Below, piece after piece: positions 8,347 to 18,336 of a stretch of DNA of 64,000 bases; within the stretch, counting starts at the first letter, position 1; every line of letters begins with the position of its first letter. Where the stretch lies: NCBI GenBank assembly GCA_963753685.1, contig CAVWDE010000002.1, positions 186,001-250,000 on the forward strand, written 5' to 3'. The notes beneath the pieces are model-generated. The model had not been told where the DNA came from. It made no database searches and worked only from the letters and a program-made list of their open reading frames with translations. Source of the DNA: DATAOG01 sp963753685. Lineage in GTDB: Bacteria > Pseudomonadota > Alphaproteobacteria > Geminicoccales > Geminicoccaceae. The position numbers and the translations under genes were made by a program.

Positions 8347-8390
8347 GCCACTCTGGGGCGCCAGCTTGGGTGGCGCGCCGGGGAGTGCCG

Positions 8391-8876
8391 ATGATGTCCC
8401 TCGACCAGCTCAGAAAGAGCGACCAGCGCCTGCACGAGCTCGCCGATGCGGTCGGCGGCCTCCTGGTCCGCGCCTTCCATTTCCTGGCCCTGTTCGTGAT
8501 CGGCGCGACCACGGTCTGGTCGGCGGGCTTCGCCTTCCTGGTCATGTTCGAGCAGGGCAGAGCGTCGATCGAGGACATCCTGCTGCTGTTCATCTATCTG
8601 GAGCTGGGGGCGATGGTCGGGATCTATTTCCGGACCAACCACATGCCGGTGCGCTTCCTGATCTACATCGCGATCACGGCGTTGACCCGGCTCCTGATCA
8701 GCCACGCCAGCGTCGAGCACAAGGCCGACCTCGCGATCCTGATCATCGCCGGCGGGATTCTGGTGCTCGCGCTCGCGGTTTTGGTCCTGCGCTTCGGCTC
8801 CAGCCGCTTTCCTTCGCTCGCGTCTGCGGACGAGCGCGCCGGTCCGGCCGACGATCAGGCCGCCGAAGCCGGCTGA
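8391..8876 (+). CDS. PsiE-like phosphate-starvation-inducible membrane protein
   Basis: A 161-aa integral membrane protein with four predicted transmembrane segments: 'FHFLALFVIGATTVWSAGFA', 'ILLLFIYLELGAMVGIYF', 'FLIYIAITALTRLLIS' and 'LAILIIAGGILVLALAVLVL'. The 'YLELGAMVGIYFRTNHMPVR' and 'HADLAI'-like spacing (here HKADLAI) match the PsiE family. The biochemical role is not known. It follows the DUF2330 gene after 44 bp and may share its transcript. Two start codons stand in tandem (8391, 8394). Confidence 0.8.
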   Translation: MMSLDQLRKSDQRLHELADAVGGLLVRAFHFLALFVIGATTVWSAGFAFLVMFEQGRASIEDILLLFIYLELGAMVGIYFRTNHMPVRFLIYIAITALTRLLISHASVEHKADLAILIIAGGILVLALAVLVLRFGSSRFPSLASADERAGPADDQAAEAG

Positions 8877-8902
8877 GCCGTGGCTATCCTTGGAGGAATC
8901 TG

Positions 8903-9370
8903 ATGACCGGGTTGGAAGGCGGCTGCGCCTGCGGAGCGGTGCGTTATCGGCTGAACTCCGCGCCGATGTTCGTGCATTGCTGTCATTGCCGCGACTGTCA
9001 GCGCCAGACCGGCAGCGCTTTCGTGCTCAACGCCCTCATCGAGACCGATCGGATCACGTTACTGGCGGGCGCTCCGGAGCCGGTCGCGGTGCCGACCGAG
9101 AGCGGCGCGCCGCATGAGATCTATCGCTGCCGAACGTGTCGGACCGCGGTCTGGAGCGACTATGGCGGTCGCAGCGCGCTCCGCTTCGTTCGCGTCGGCA
9201 CGCTCGACGAGCCCACGGCGCTGCCGCCGGATGTGCACATCTACACCCGCTCGAAGCTGCCTTGGATAGCGTTGCCCGAAGGGGTTCCGGCCTTCGACGT
9301 CTACTACGACTCGCAGACGCTCTGGCCGGCGGCAAGCCTCGAGCGCCGCCGCGCAAGGGGGGCGGCATGA
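8903..9370 (+). CDS. GFA-family (glutathione-dependent formaldehyde-activating-like) protein
   Basis: A 155-aa zinc-binding protein of the GFA/CENP-V fold. The cysteine pattern is complete: 'GGCACGAVRY', 'HCCHCRDCQRQTGSAF' and 'YRCRTCRTAVWSDYG', which together hold two structural or catalytic zinc ions. Despite the family name most members have no proven role in formaldehyde chemistry, so the function stays open. A GGAGGAATC site precedes the ATG. Its stop overlaps the start of the hydantoinase A gene by 4 bp (ATGA), so it is co-translated with hyuA. Confidence 0.87.
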   Translation: MTGLEGGCACGAVRYRLNSAPMFVHCCHCRDCQRQTGSAFVLNALIETDRITLLAGAPEPVAVPTESGAPHEIYRCRTCRTAVWSDYGGRSALRFVRVGTLDEPTALPPDVHIYTRSKLPWIALPEGVPAFDVYYDSQTLWPAASLERRRARGAA

Positions 9371-11445
9371 AGCTGATCGGGGTCGACGTCGGCGGCACGT
9401 TCACCGACCTCGTGTTCGCCGACACCGGGCAGGACCGGATCGCGACCCACAAGGTCCCGACCACGCCCGACGATCCCGCGCAGGCCGTGCTCCAGGGCAT
9501 CCGCGAGCTCTGCCGGCGGGAGGCGGTCGAGCCGGGCGCCATCGACCACGTCCACCACGGCACGACGATCGCGACCAACGCGGTCCTGACCTATGACGGC
9601 GCCCGCACCGGCATGATCACGACCAAAGGCTACCGCGACATCCTGCACATCGGCCGCCATCAGCGCCCGCAGCACTACTCGATCCGCCAGGAGATCCCCT
9701 GGCAGAACCGGCCGCTGGTCAGGCGGCGCCACCGCAAGACCGTGACCGAGCGCCTGATGCCGCCCAGGGGCGAGGTGCTGGTGCCGCTGGATGAGACCGA
9801 GGTGCGGGCGGCGGCCGAGGCGCTCAAGGCCGAGGGCGTCGAGGCGATCGCGGTCTGTTTTTTGTTCTCTTACCTCGACCCGGCGCATGAGGAGCGGGCG
9901 GCCGCGATCGTGCGCGAGGTGTATCCGAACTGCTTCGTCACCACCTCGGCCGCGGTCTCGCCCCAGTTCCGCGAGTTCGAGCGCTTCACGACCGCGGCCA
10001 TCAACGCCTTCGTCGGCCCCAAGGTGCGCGCCTACGTCAACCGGCTCGAGCGGCAGATGGCGGCTGAGGACCTGCGCGCCGATCTGCACGTCATGGGCTC
10101 CAACGGCGGCGTCGCGACCGCCGGCATGGTCGCCGAGAAGCCGATCCTGACCCTGCTCTCGGGCCCGGCGGCTGGTGTCCTGGGCGGCGCCTGGGCGGGC
10201 AACCTCGCCGGCCGGCAGAGGTTGATCACGTTTGATATGGGCGGCACCTCGGCCGACATCGGGATCGTCGACGACGGCAGGATCGCGGCCGCGAGTGCGC
10301 GCGACTCCTGGATCGCGGGCTACCCGCTGCTGGCGCCGATGATCGACGTGCACACGATCGGCGCCGGTGGCGGCTCGATCGCGCGGGTCGATGCCGGCGG
10401 CGCCTTCCGGGTCGGGCCGGAGAGCGCCGGCGCGCGCCCGGGGCCCGCGGCCTACGGCCAGGGCGGCACCCGGCCGACGGTGACCGATGCCAACGTCGTG
10501 CTCGGCCGCCTGGATCCGGATTTTTTTCTCGGTGGGGCCATGGCCCTCGACCGGAAAGCGGCGGCGGCCGCGATCGGCGCGCTCGGGGGCGAGCTCGGGC
10601 TCGAGCCGGCCGAGGCCGCAGCCGGCGTGCTCGCGATCGTCGGCGCCAACATGGCGAACGCGATCCGCTCGCGGACCGTGCAGAAGGGCATCGATCCGCG
10701 CGCCTTCGCGCTGGTCGCGTTCGGCGGCGCCGGCCCCTTGCACGCGGTCGACGTGGCGCTCGAGCTCGGCATTCCCGAGGTCGTCGTGCCGCCGCATCCG
10801 GGCATCACCTCGGCGATCGGCCTGCTCACGACCGACCTCAAATACGATGCGATCCGGACCGCCTTCCAGATCAGCACGGCCCTCGACCTCGAGCGCCTGA
10901 ACCGCGATTTCGGCGCCATGGCGGACGAGCTCGCGGCCCATTTCGGGCGCGATCGCATCGCTATGGATCAGGTGAGCTTCGCCCGCTACGGCGATCTCCG
11001 CTACATGGGCCAGGGCTACGAGCTGCGGATCGAGATCGAGGACGGCCCGCTCGACGGTGCCGCCACGCGCGCGCTCTTCGAGCGCTTCCACCGCCAGCAC
11101 CAGGCCGAGTACGGGCACGTCTTCGAGGCAAGCCCGATCGAGATCGTCAACCTGCGCCTGACCGGGGCAGGCTCGGTGCCGACGATCGGTGCGACCCGCG
11201 CCGAGAGCGGCGGCTCGCTCGCCGCGGCGCGCATCAAGTCCGGGCCCTGCATGTTCCGCGAGGCCGGCCGCCTCGATCAGGTCGAGACCGCGTTCTACGC
11301 GCGCGAGCGCCTGCCCATGGAGCGACCGTTCGCGGGTCCCGCGATCATCCTCCAGAACGATTCCACGACCGTCGTGCCGCCCGGCCACAGCGTCGCGCTC
11401 GACCTGAGCGGCAGCATGATCATCCGGATCGGAGGCCAGGCATGA
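9367..11445 (+). CDS. hyuA: Hydantoinase/oxoprolinase subunit A (HyuA family)
   Basis: A 692-aa ATP-dependent hydantoinase/5-oxoprolinase A subunit. It starts with the actin-like phosphate-binding motif 'IGVDVGGTFTDLVFAD', has 'VHHGTTIATNAVL', the second ATPase segment 'LITFDMGGTSADIGIVDDG', 'VHTIGAGGGSIARVDAGG' and the C-terminal 'NDSTTVVPPGH'. These enzymes open five-membered cyclic amides (hydantoins, oxoproline, N-methylhydantoin) or carboxylate ketones, using ATP, together with a B subunit. The B subunit follows with an ATGA overlap, so the pair forms one complex. The substrate cannot be deduced from neighbours. Confidence 0.92.
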   Translation: MKLIGVDVGGTFTDLVFADTGQDRIATHKVPTTPDDPAQAVLQGIRELCRREAVEPGAIDHVHHGTTIATNAVLTYDGARTGMITTKGYRDILHIGRHQRPQHYSIRQEIPWQNRPLVRRRHRKTVTERLMPPRGEVLVPLDETEVRAAAEALKAEGVEAIAVCFLFSYLDPAHEERAAAIVREVYPNCFVTTSAAVSPQFREFERFTTAAINAFVGPKVRAYVNRLERQMAAEDLRADLHVMGSNGGVATAGMVAEKPILTLLSGPAAGVLGGAWAGNLAGRQRLITFDMGGTSADIGIVDDGRIAAASARDSWIAGYPLLAPMIDVHTIGAGGGSIARVDAGGAFRVGPESAGARPGPAAYGQGGTRPTVTDANVVLGRLDPDFFLGGAMALDRKAAAAAIGALGGELGLEPAEAAAGVLAIVGANMANAIRSRTVQKGIDPRAFALVAFGGAGPLHAVDVALELGIPEVVVPPHPGITSAIGLLTTDLKYDAIRTAFQISTALDLERLNRDFGAMADELAAHFGRDRIAMDQVSFARYGDLRYMGQGYELRIEIEDGPLDGAATRALFERFHRQHQAEYGHVFEASPIEIVNLRLTGAGSVPTIGATRAESGGSLAAARIKSGPCMFREAGRLDQVETAFYARERLPMERPFAGPAIILQNDSTTVVPPGHSVALDLSGSMIIRIGGQA

Positions 11446-13235
11446 GCGGCGGGGCGAGCGAAGTGGCAGGCCAGGCCCAGGTCGATCCGGTGACCGCGAG
11501 CGTGATCCACGGCGCGCTCGAAGGCATCGCGGTCGAGATGGGCTACAAGCTGATGCGCATGTCCTATTCATCGATCATCCGCGAATCCGAGGACTTCGGC
11601 GCGGCGCTGGTCGATGCCAAGGGCCGCGGTCTTGCCGAATCGGCGCAGTCGACGCCGCTCCAGTCGGGGCCGATCCCGGGCTACGTGCGCGGCGTGCTGG
11701 CCCAGACCAAGGCGCGCGGCGATGTGCTCCGGCCGGGCGACGTGATCATGCACAACGACCCTTATGCCGGCGCGAGCCACGGCCCCGACGTCGCCTTCAT
11801 CGTGCCGATCTTCGTCGCGGACCGCCTGGTCGCGTTCGCCGCGACGACCGCGCACCATCTGGATATCGGGGCGCTCGCCCCCGGCAGCTGCGGCATCGTC
11901 GATGCGATCGACGCCTACGCCGAGGGCCTGCAGTTCAAGTCGATCAAGGTGTACGATCAGGGCCGGCGGATCGAGCCGGTCTGGCAGATCTTGCGCGACA
12001 ACATCCGGGCGCCGCAGCTCGTGGTCGGCGACATGGAGGCGCAGGTCGCGGCCGCAAGGATCGGCGCCGACCGTTTTTTGGAACTTTGCGAGCGCTATGG
12101 CCTGGCCACGGTGGAGGCCGCCTGCAGCGCGGTCATGGACCAGGCCGAGCGGCTGATGCGGGCGGCGATCGCGAAGGTGCCAGATGGCGTCTATCGCGCC
12201 GAGACCCGCGTCGACGGCTTCCTGGCGAGCGACGATCCGCGCATGAGGAATTTGCCGATCGTGGTCACGCTCACGGTCGCCGGCGACGAGATCACGGTCG
12301 ATCTCACGGGCTCGGCCGACCAGGTGTCCAACCGGCCGATCAACATGCCCTTCGTCGGCACGGTCGACATCGCGGTCTGGCTCACGATCCGCTCGATCCT
12401 GCTCGACACCGCGGTGCACGGCCACATCCCGGTCAACGACGGCCTGACGCGGCCGATCCGGATCACGGCACCCCGGGGCTCGATCGCCAATCCGATCTTT
12501 CCGGCGCCGACCATCGCGCGCTTTTGCGCCGGCAACCAGATCGCGAACGCGGTCATGAAGGCCTTGGCCCAGGCGGTGCCCGCGCAGGTCGCGGCCGGGA
12601 TCGGCAACCTCAAGGTGCTGGCGTTCTCCGGCATCAAGGACGAGAGCCACTGGGTGCACATGGAGATCATCGAGGGCAGCTACGGCGGCCGCGACGGCAT
12701 GGATGGCATGGACGCGGTCGACACGCTTTACGCCAACACCCGCAACAACCCGATCGAGGACATCGAATCCCACCTGCCGCTGCGGGTGCTGCGCTACGAG
12801 CTGCGCGAGGACGCATCGGGCGCCGGCCAATGGCGGGGCGGGTTCGGCTCGGTCCGCGAGTTCGAATACCTGTCCGAGGGCGGCGGCTCGGTCGAGGGCG
12901 ACGGCCACGGGACACGCCCCTGGGGCTTCCGGGGTGGTGCCGAGGGCCAGCCGGCGGCGCTGATCCTGGAGCGCGCCGCGGGCGGGAGCGAGCATCTGCC
13001 GTCCAACGTCCCGCACATGGCGGTGCATGCGGGCGATCGCTTCATCTGCCTGGGGCCGGCCGGCGGCGGCTTCGGCGATCCGCTCGAGCGCGATCCGGCG
13101 CGGGTGCTGGACGACCTCCTGGACGGCCTGATCTCGGCCGCGACCGCAAGGCGCGATTATGGCGTCGTGCTCGACCCGAGCGGCGGCCTCGACCCGGCGG
13201 CAACCGAGCGCGAACGGCGCGCCCGCGGCCGGTAG
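11442..13235 (+). CDS. hyuB: Hydantoinase/oxoprolinase subunit B (HyuB family)
   Basis: A 597-aa B subunit partner of hyuA. It contains 'LMRMSYSSIIRESEDFGAAL', 'GDVIMHNDPYAGASHGPDVA', 'AFAATTAHHLDIGALAPGS', 'PAPTIARFCAGNQIANAVMK' and the Gly-rich ending 'GDRFICLGPAGGGFGDPLER', all family landmarks including the His pair and Asp of the metal site. Length is within the normal range. It is translationally coupled to hyuA and ends 13 bp before the convergent trkH gene. Confidence 0.92.
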   Translation: MSGGASEVAGQAQVDPVTASVIHGALEGIAVEMGYKLMRMSYSSIIRESEDFGAALVDAKGRGLAESAQSTPLQSGPIPGYVRGVLAQTKARGDVLRPGDVIMHNDPYAGASHGPDVAFIVPIFVADRLVAFAATTAHHLDIGALAPGSCGIVDAIDAYAEGLQFKSIKVYDQGRRIEPVWQILRDNIRAPQLVVGDMEAQVAAARIGADRFLELCERYGLATVEAACSAVMDQAERLMRAAIAKVPDGVYRAETRVDGFLASDDPRMRNLPIVVTLTVAGDEITVDLTGSADQVSNRPINMPFVGTVDIAVWLTIRSILLDTAVHGHIPVNDGLTRPIRITAPRGSIANPIFPAPTIARFCAGNQIANAVMKALAQAVPAQVAAGIGNLKVLAFSGIKDESHWVHMEIIEGSYGGRDGMDGMDAVDTLYANTRNNPIEDIESHLPLRVLRYELREDASGAGQWRGGFGSVREFEYLSEGGGSVEGDGHGTRPWGFRGGAEGQPAALILERAAGGSEHLPSNVPHMAVHAGDRFICLGPAGGGFGDPLERDPARVLDDLLDGLISAATARRDYGVVLDPSGGLDPAATERERRARGR

Positions 13236-13248
13236 CTCAAGCCTCGCC

Positions 13249-14701
13249 TCAGGGCCGCCAGAACGAGGGGGTGAGGAGGACGAGGATGGTGAAGAGCTCG
13301 AGCCGGCCGAGGAGCATGGCGAAGCTCACGATCCACTTGGCGGCATCCGGCAGAGGCGCGAAGTTGCCGGCCGGCCCGATGATGGTGCCGAGGCCCGGCC
13401 CGGCGTTCGCCATCGCCTGCGCCACGCCGCTGACGCTGGTCAGGAAATCGACCCCGAACAGCATCATCGCCGTCGACAGGGCGGCGAAGGTCAGGATGTA
13501 GAGGAAGAAGAAGTTCACGACCGACCCCATCAGGTCCGGGGTCAGACGCCGGCCGCTGTAGGTGGCGACCATCACCTCGTGGGGCCGGCGCATGCTGTGA
13601 AACTGGCCGCGGACCGAGGAAAAGATGATGCGCCAACGGAAGATCTTGATCGCGCCCGCGGTCGAGCCGGCGCAGCCGCCGACGAAGAACAGCAGGAAGA
13701 ATAGGCCGATGGCGAAGCTCCCCCACTGGTTGTAGTCGGCGGAGGTGAGGCCGGTATCGGTGATCACCGAGGTGACGCTGAAGGCGGCCTCGCGGAGCGC
13801 TTCTGCGGCCGGCATGCGGAGCTCGAGCCAGACCCAGGTCGCCATCGCCAGAATGGCGGTGCCGAGGACCGCGAGGAAGACCCAGACCTGGGCATCCTCG
13901 AGGATCGCGCGCGGCCCCTGCAGCGCCGCCCGCAGATAGAAGGTCAGCGGCAGCGCGCCCGCGGTCATGAACACGACCTCGATCCATTCGATCGCCGGGC
14001 TGTTGTAGAAGCCGATCGAGGCATCTTTGGTCGAAAAGCCCCCGGTCGCGAGCGTGGTCATCGCGTGGTTGCAGGCATCGAACCAGCTCATGCCGGCGAG
14101 CTTGAGGGAGATCGTGCACAGCAGCGTGAGCAGCAGGTAGGTCGAGCTGATCCAGCGGCCCATCTCGACCGCGCGCGGGAAGATCTTGTCCGAACGCTCG
14201 GAGGAACTCGGTGCGGAACAGCTGCATGCCGCCGACCCGCAGGAACGGCAGCATGATGATCGCCATGACGACGATGCCGAGGCCGCCGATCCACTGCGTC
14301 AGCGAGCGCCAGAGCAGGAGGCCGGGCGGCTGCTGGTCGAGGCCGACGATGACCGTCGAGCCGGTGGTCGTGAAGCCCGACATCGATTCGAAAAAGGCGT
14401 CCGTGACCGACAGCCGGCTCCGCGAGAAGATGAACGGCAGGGCGCCGGCGGCGACCACGGCGAGCCACGCCAGCGTGGTCAACATGAAGCCTTGGGATAC
14501 GTCCAGGTTGAAGTTGTCCCCCCGGTTCGCCAGCGCCAGCGCGCCGCCGAAGAAGACGGTCGTCATGCCGGCCGCCATGAAGGTCCGCCAGTCGGAGTTG
14601 GTGACGTTCAGGTCGGCCAGGGCGAGCGCGAGCATGACGCCGCCCAGACCGATCAGGAGCAGGCCGACCACGTACAAGACCGGACCGAAGCGGGAAATCA
14701 C
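13249..14701 (-). pseudogene. trkH: TrkH-family potassium uptake protein, one frameshift near 14203
   Basis: A membrane potassium translocation subunit of the Trk/Ktr type. The first part (from the GTG at 14701, 'VISRFGPVLYVVGLLLIGLG') includes the pore motif 'ESMSGFTTTGSTVI'. The second part, in another frame, includes 'DACNHAMTTLATGGFSTKD', 'SVTSVITDTGLTSADY' and 'AMANAGPGLGTII'. Removing one extra base at 14203-14204 joins 'GGMQLFRTEF' to 'SERSDKIFPRAVEMG' and gives 483 aa with all four pore loops. The loss is therefore likely a sequence error and not decay. It is the last gene of a potassium island, downstream of kdpE, with no trkA beside it. A longer N-terminus reaching 14899 is possible but poorly conserved in character. 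Confidence 0.85.
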
Positions 14702-14889
14702 GGGCGCGGCGCGGTCCCGCTTGCGCGCCGGCGTGCGCGGCCGCAGCGTCGGTCCGACGATGGCGCCGGGCGCGAGCGCGCGCCCGATCGCCGATTCTCC
14801 TTGTGCGTTCACCGCAGGCGGCTGGTCGGATCCGAGCGTTCCCGCCGGCTGCAACCGCGGGCCGGGGAGGTGCGAAATCTCCAAGCCGG

Positions 14890-15598
14890 TCACTCGCAAT
14901 CAGCGTCGAGCAGGCGATAGCCGACCCCCGGCTCGTTGCCGATGTAACGAGGGCGGGTGGGGTCGTCGCCGAGCTTCTGGCGCAGGTGGCCGATGTAGAT
15001 CCGCAGATAGTGGGTCTCGTGCTCGTGCGCCGGCCCCCAGACCTCGCGCAGCAGCTGCTGGTGGGTCACGATCCGGCCGGCGTGCCGGGCGAGCAGGCGC
15101 AGCAGCGCAAACTCCTTGCGCGACAGCCTGACCTCGGCACCGGCAACGCGAACCCGGCGGCGGGCAATGTCGATCGCAAGCTCGCCGACCGTCACCACCG
15201 CCAACGGTTGCTCGCCCTCGAGGCTGCGGCTGCGCAGCACGGCGCGCACCCGGGCGAGCAGCTCGTGGATGCCGAACGGCTTGGTGATGTAGTCGTCGGC
15301 GCCGAGATCGAGCGCTGCCACCTTCTCGGCCTCGGCGGCGCGCACCGAGAGCACGATGATCGGCACCTTCGACCATTCGCGGATGCGCGCGATCACCTCC
15401 TGGCCATCGAAGTCCGGCAGGCCCAGGTCGAGGATCACGAGATCGGGGCTGCCGGTCGCGCATTTGGCGCACGGCTTCCTCGCCGCGCGCGGCCTCGATC
15501 ACCTCATAGCCGTGCGCGCTCAGGCTGATGCGCAGGAACTTGCGGATCTGGGGCTCGTCGTCGACCACCAGGATGCGCGCGAGGCGATCGGTGGTCAT
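14890..15598 (-). pseudogene. kdpE: KdpE response regulator, one frameshift near 15460
   Basis: An OmpR/PhoB-type response regulator. The receiver domain starts 'ARILVVDDEPQIRKFLRISL' and continues, after a frame change, with 'VILDLGLPDFDGQEVIARIR' carrying the phospho-acceptor Asp, then 'PIIVLSVRAAEAEKV' and 'GADDYITKPFGIHELLARVR' with the conserved Lys. The winged helix follows ('LSRKEFALLRLLARHAGRIV', 'YLRIYIGHLRQKLGDDP'). One extra base at 15460 separates 'EEAVRQM' from 'ATGSPDLVILDL'; without it the protein is 235 aa, the usual KdpE length. The start overlaps the kdpD stop by 4 bp. It would activate the kdp operon when phosphorylated by KdpD. Confidence 0.9.
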
Positions 15599-18336
15599 GG
15601 CCGGCTGACGCCGCCATCGGCGGCGGCCTCGCGCTCATCACCGCCCTCGATCATCTCGGGCACCGGCCGCGCCGGCAGCCAGAAGGCGATCGTGGTGCCG
15701 CGCCCGCCCGGGCCCGGCAGCGCCTCGATCCGACCGCCGTGGCCCTCGATCAGGCCGCGGCAGATCGAGAGCCCGAGGCCGGTGCCCGCGGTCTGCTTGT
15801 CGCCGGCGCGCACCCGGTAGAACACGTCGAACACGGTCGCGCGCGCCTCGGCCGGGATGCCGGGTCCCTGGTCGCTGACGCGCACGCTGACCTCGTCGCC
15901 TTCGAGGGCGGCCGCGATCTCGATCCGCCCGCCGGCCGGCGAGTACTTGGCCGCGTTGTCGAGGATGTTGACCAGGACCTGCTCGATCAGCACCGGGTCC
16001 ACGTAGAGGAGCGGCACGGTGTCCGGGATGTCGACCTCGACCTTCAACGCCGACGCTGATCTCGCCATCTGGCGTGCCGCCCGGCCGACGATCTCGCGCA
16101 GGTCGACCCAGTCGCGGTTCGGCTGCAAAGCACCGTAGCCGAGGCGCGTCATGTCCAGGAGGTTCTGCACGAACCGGTTCAGCCGCTCGCTCTCCTCGAG
16201 GATCGTCTGCAGCAGCTGGGCGCGGTCGGCATCGGTGAGCGCGCCCTCGCAGCTGGCGAGGCTGGTCGCCGAGCCGATGATCGAGACCAGGGGCGTGCGC
16301 AGGTCGTGAGAGACCGACGACAGCAGCGCCGAGCGCAGCCGCTCGGTCTCGGTCAAGAGCCGCGCGTCCTCGATGTCGCTCGCCAGATGGGTGCGCTCGA
16401 TCGCGACCGCCACCTGGTCGACCACGGCGTCGAGCAGGCGCCGCTGCTCCGGCGTCAGCGCGCGGCCCGGGTTTTCGAACGCGACCCCGAGCAGGCCGAT
16501 CGAGCCCCGCCCGGTCGCGAGCGGCAGGAACAGCCAGTCCGAGGCCGGCAGCGTGTCCGAGCTCCAGCCTGCCGGCTGGCTGTGCTCCCAGGCCCATTGG
16601 GCGGCCCCCCAGGCGGTCGGCGAAATCTGATCCTCGGGCGGGTAGCCGGCCGCGATCTCGAGCCGGCCGTCGCGCGGCAACAGGACCAGCGAGCGACACT
16701 GCAGGGTCGAGGCGACATGGTGGACCGCCGCCCACAGCACGTCGTCGAGTGCTGCGGCGCCGGCGATCCGGCGGCTGAAGTCGTAGAGGTTGGCGGTGCG
16801 TCGCGCGGTCGTGCGCATGGTCTCGACCTGCGCCTTGAGGCGCGCCGCCAGATTGCCGACGATGACCGCGACCACGAGGAACAGGATCATGGTCAGCACG
16901 TCCTCGCGGTGCTTGACCAGGAAGGTGTGGCGCGGCTCGGTGAAGAAGAAATTGTAGGCGACGAAGCTCAGGAGGCTGGCATAGACCGACGGCCAGAGGC
17001 CAAAGCGGATCGCCGCCAGCAGGACCGCCATCAGGAAGATCAGGGACAGATTGGCGGTCGGCAGGAAGCGGTCCGCGACATGGGCGATCGCGACCGCGAT
17101 GGCGACCGCGAGCGTCGCCCAGCCGAACGCGCGCAGGTCGGGCCTGAGCTCGGGCGTGCTCGACTGGATCACCTGACCCTCGGTCGCCGCCTCCTCCTCG
17201 GGGGTCACGATCGTGATCTCGAACCGGCCCGCCTGGTCGAGCAGGCGCTTGGTGACCCGCTCGCGCAGCCAGCCCGACCAGCGCCGCCGGCGCGGGCGGC
17301 CGAGCAGGATGCGGCTGATGTTGCGGGACTGCGCGAACCCCAGAAGCTCCTTGGCGACGTCGGATTCGGCATGCAGGGTCGCGGTCTCGCCGCCCAGGCT
17401 CTCGGCCAGCCGGAGCGCCTCCGCGATCCGGTCCCTGGCATCTTCGGGCAGGCTCTCGTGGCCCGGCGTGTGCACGTTGACCGCGAGCCAGGGCATGCGC
17501 GCCCGGTCGGCCATGCGTTTGGCGGTGCGCACGAGCTTCTTCGCGACCGGGGACTCGTTGATGCACACCAGCAGCCGGTCCTGGGTCGGCCACGGGCCGG
17601 CGATCGCGTGCGCGCGCATGTAGTCGACCATCTGCGCGTCGACCCGCGCGGCGGCGGCGCGCATGGCGAGCTCGCGGAAGGCGGTGAGGTTGCCCTTGCT
17701 GAAGAAGTGGCGGATCGCGTGCCCGACCTGGTCGCGGATGTAGACCTTGCCCTCGCGCAGGCGCTGGATCAGGTCGTCCGGCGGCAGGTCGACCAGCTCG
17801 ATCTCGTCGGCCATCTCCAGCACCTTGTCGGGCAGGGTCTCGCGCACGCGCACGCGCGAGATGCGCGCGACCACGTCGTTCAGGCTCTCGAGGTGCTGGA
17901 TGTTGAGGGTGGTGTAGACGTCGATGCCGGCGAACAGCAGCTCCTCGACGTCCTGATGGCGCTTGACGTGGCGGGAGCCCGGCACGTTGGTGTGGGCGAG
18001 CTCGTCGACGATCGCGAGCCTGGGCAGGCGCCAGAGCAAAGCGTCGAGGTCCATCTCGCCGAACACCCGGCCGCGGTAGGCGAGCTTGCGCCGGGGCACC
18101 AGCTCGAGGCCGCGCAGCAGCGCCTCGGTCTCGGCGCGGCCGTGGGTCTCGACCACGCCGACCGCGACGTCGACGCCCTCGCGGCGGCGTTCCTGCGCCG
18201 CCTGGAGCATGGCGTAGGTCTTGCCGACGCCCGGATAGGGGCCGAGGAAGATCTTGAGCCGGCCGCGGCCCTCCTTCTTCGCCGCCTCGAGCAGCGCCTC
18301 CGGGGTCGGCCGGGCGTCGTCGTCGTGGTCAGCCAT
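15595..18336 (-). CDS. kdpD: KdpD osmosensitive potassium sensor histidine kinase
   Basis: A 913-aa sensor kinase. The N-terminal KdpD domain has a Walker A motif at residues 32-40 (GPYPGVGKT) and 'LAIVDELAHTNVPGSRHVKR'. A universal-stress-protein-like domain follows ('LVCINESPVAKKLVRTAKRM', 'ISRILLGRPRRRRWSGWLRE'), then four membrane helices around residues 415-510, a GAF region, the dimerisation helix with the phospho-His in 'SVSHDLRTPLVSIIGS' (about residue 677), and an ATPase domain with 'NILDNAAKYSPAGG' and 'GPGIPAEARATVFDVFYR'. The family senses potassium limitation and controls KdpE. The start at 18336 overlaps the kdpC stop by 8 bp; the longer frame to 18468 lies within kdpC. Confidence 0.96.
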   Translation of the reverse strand: MADHDDDARPTPEALLEAAKKEGRGRLKIFLGPYPGVGKTYAMLQAAQERRREGVDVAVGVVETHGRAETEALLRGLELVPRRKLAYRGRVFGEMDLDALLWRLPRLAIVDELAHTNVPGSRHVKRHQDVEELLFAGIDVYTTLNIQHLESLNDVVARISRVRVRETLPDKVLEMADEIELVDLPPDDLIQRLREGKVYIRDQVGHAIRHFFSKGNLTAFRELAMRAAAARVDAQMVDYMRAHAIAGPWPTQDRLLVCINESPVAKKLVRTAKRMADRARMPWLAVNVHTPGHESLPEDARDRIAEALRLAESLGGETATLHAESDVAKELLGFAQSRNISRILLGRPRRRRWSGWLRERVTKRLLDQAGRFEITIVTPEEEAATEGQVIQSSTPELRPDLRAFGWATLAVAIAVAIAHVADRFLPTANLSLIFLMAVLLAAIRFGLWPSVYASLLSFVAYNFFFTEPRHTFLVKHREDVLTMILFLVVAVIVGNLAARLKAQVETMRTTARRTANLYDFSRRIAGAAALDDVLWAAVHHVASTLQCRSLVLLPRDGRLEIAAGYPPEDQISPTAWGAAQWAWEHSQPAGWSSDTLPASDWLFLPLATGRGSIGLLGVAFENPGRALTPEQRRLLDAVVDQVAVAIERTHLASDIEDARLLTETERLRSALLSSVSHDLRTPLVSIIGSATSLASCEGALTDADRAQLLQTILEESERLNRFVQNLLDMTRLGYGALQPNRDWVDLREIVGRAARQMARSASALKVEVDIPDTVPLLYVDPVLIEQVLVNILDNAAKYSPAGGRIEIAAALEGDEVSVRVSDQGPGIPAEARATVFDVFYRVRAGDKQTAGTGLGLSICRGLIEGHGGRIEALPGPGGRGTTIAFWLPARPVPEMIEGGDEREAAADGGVSRP

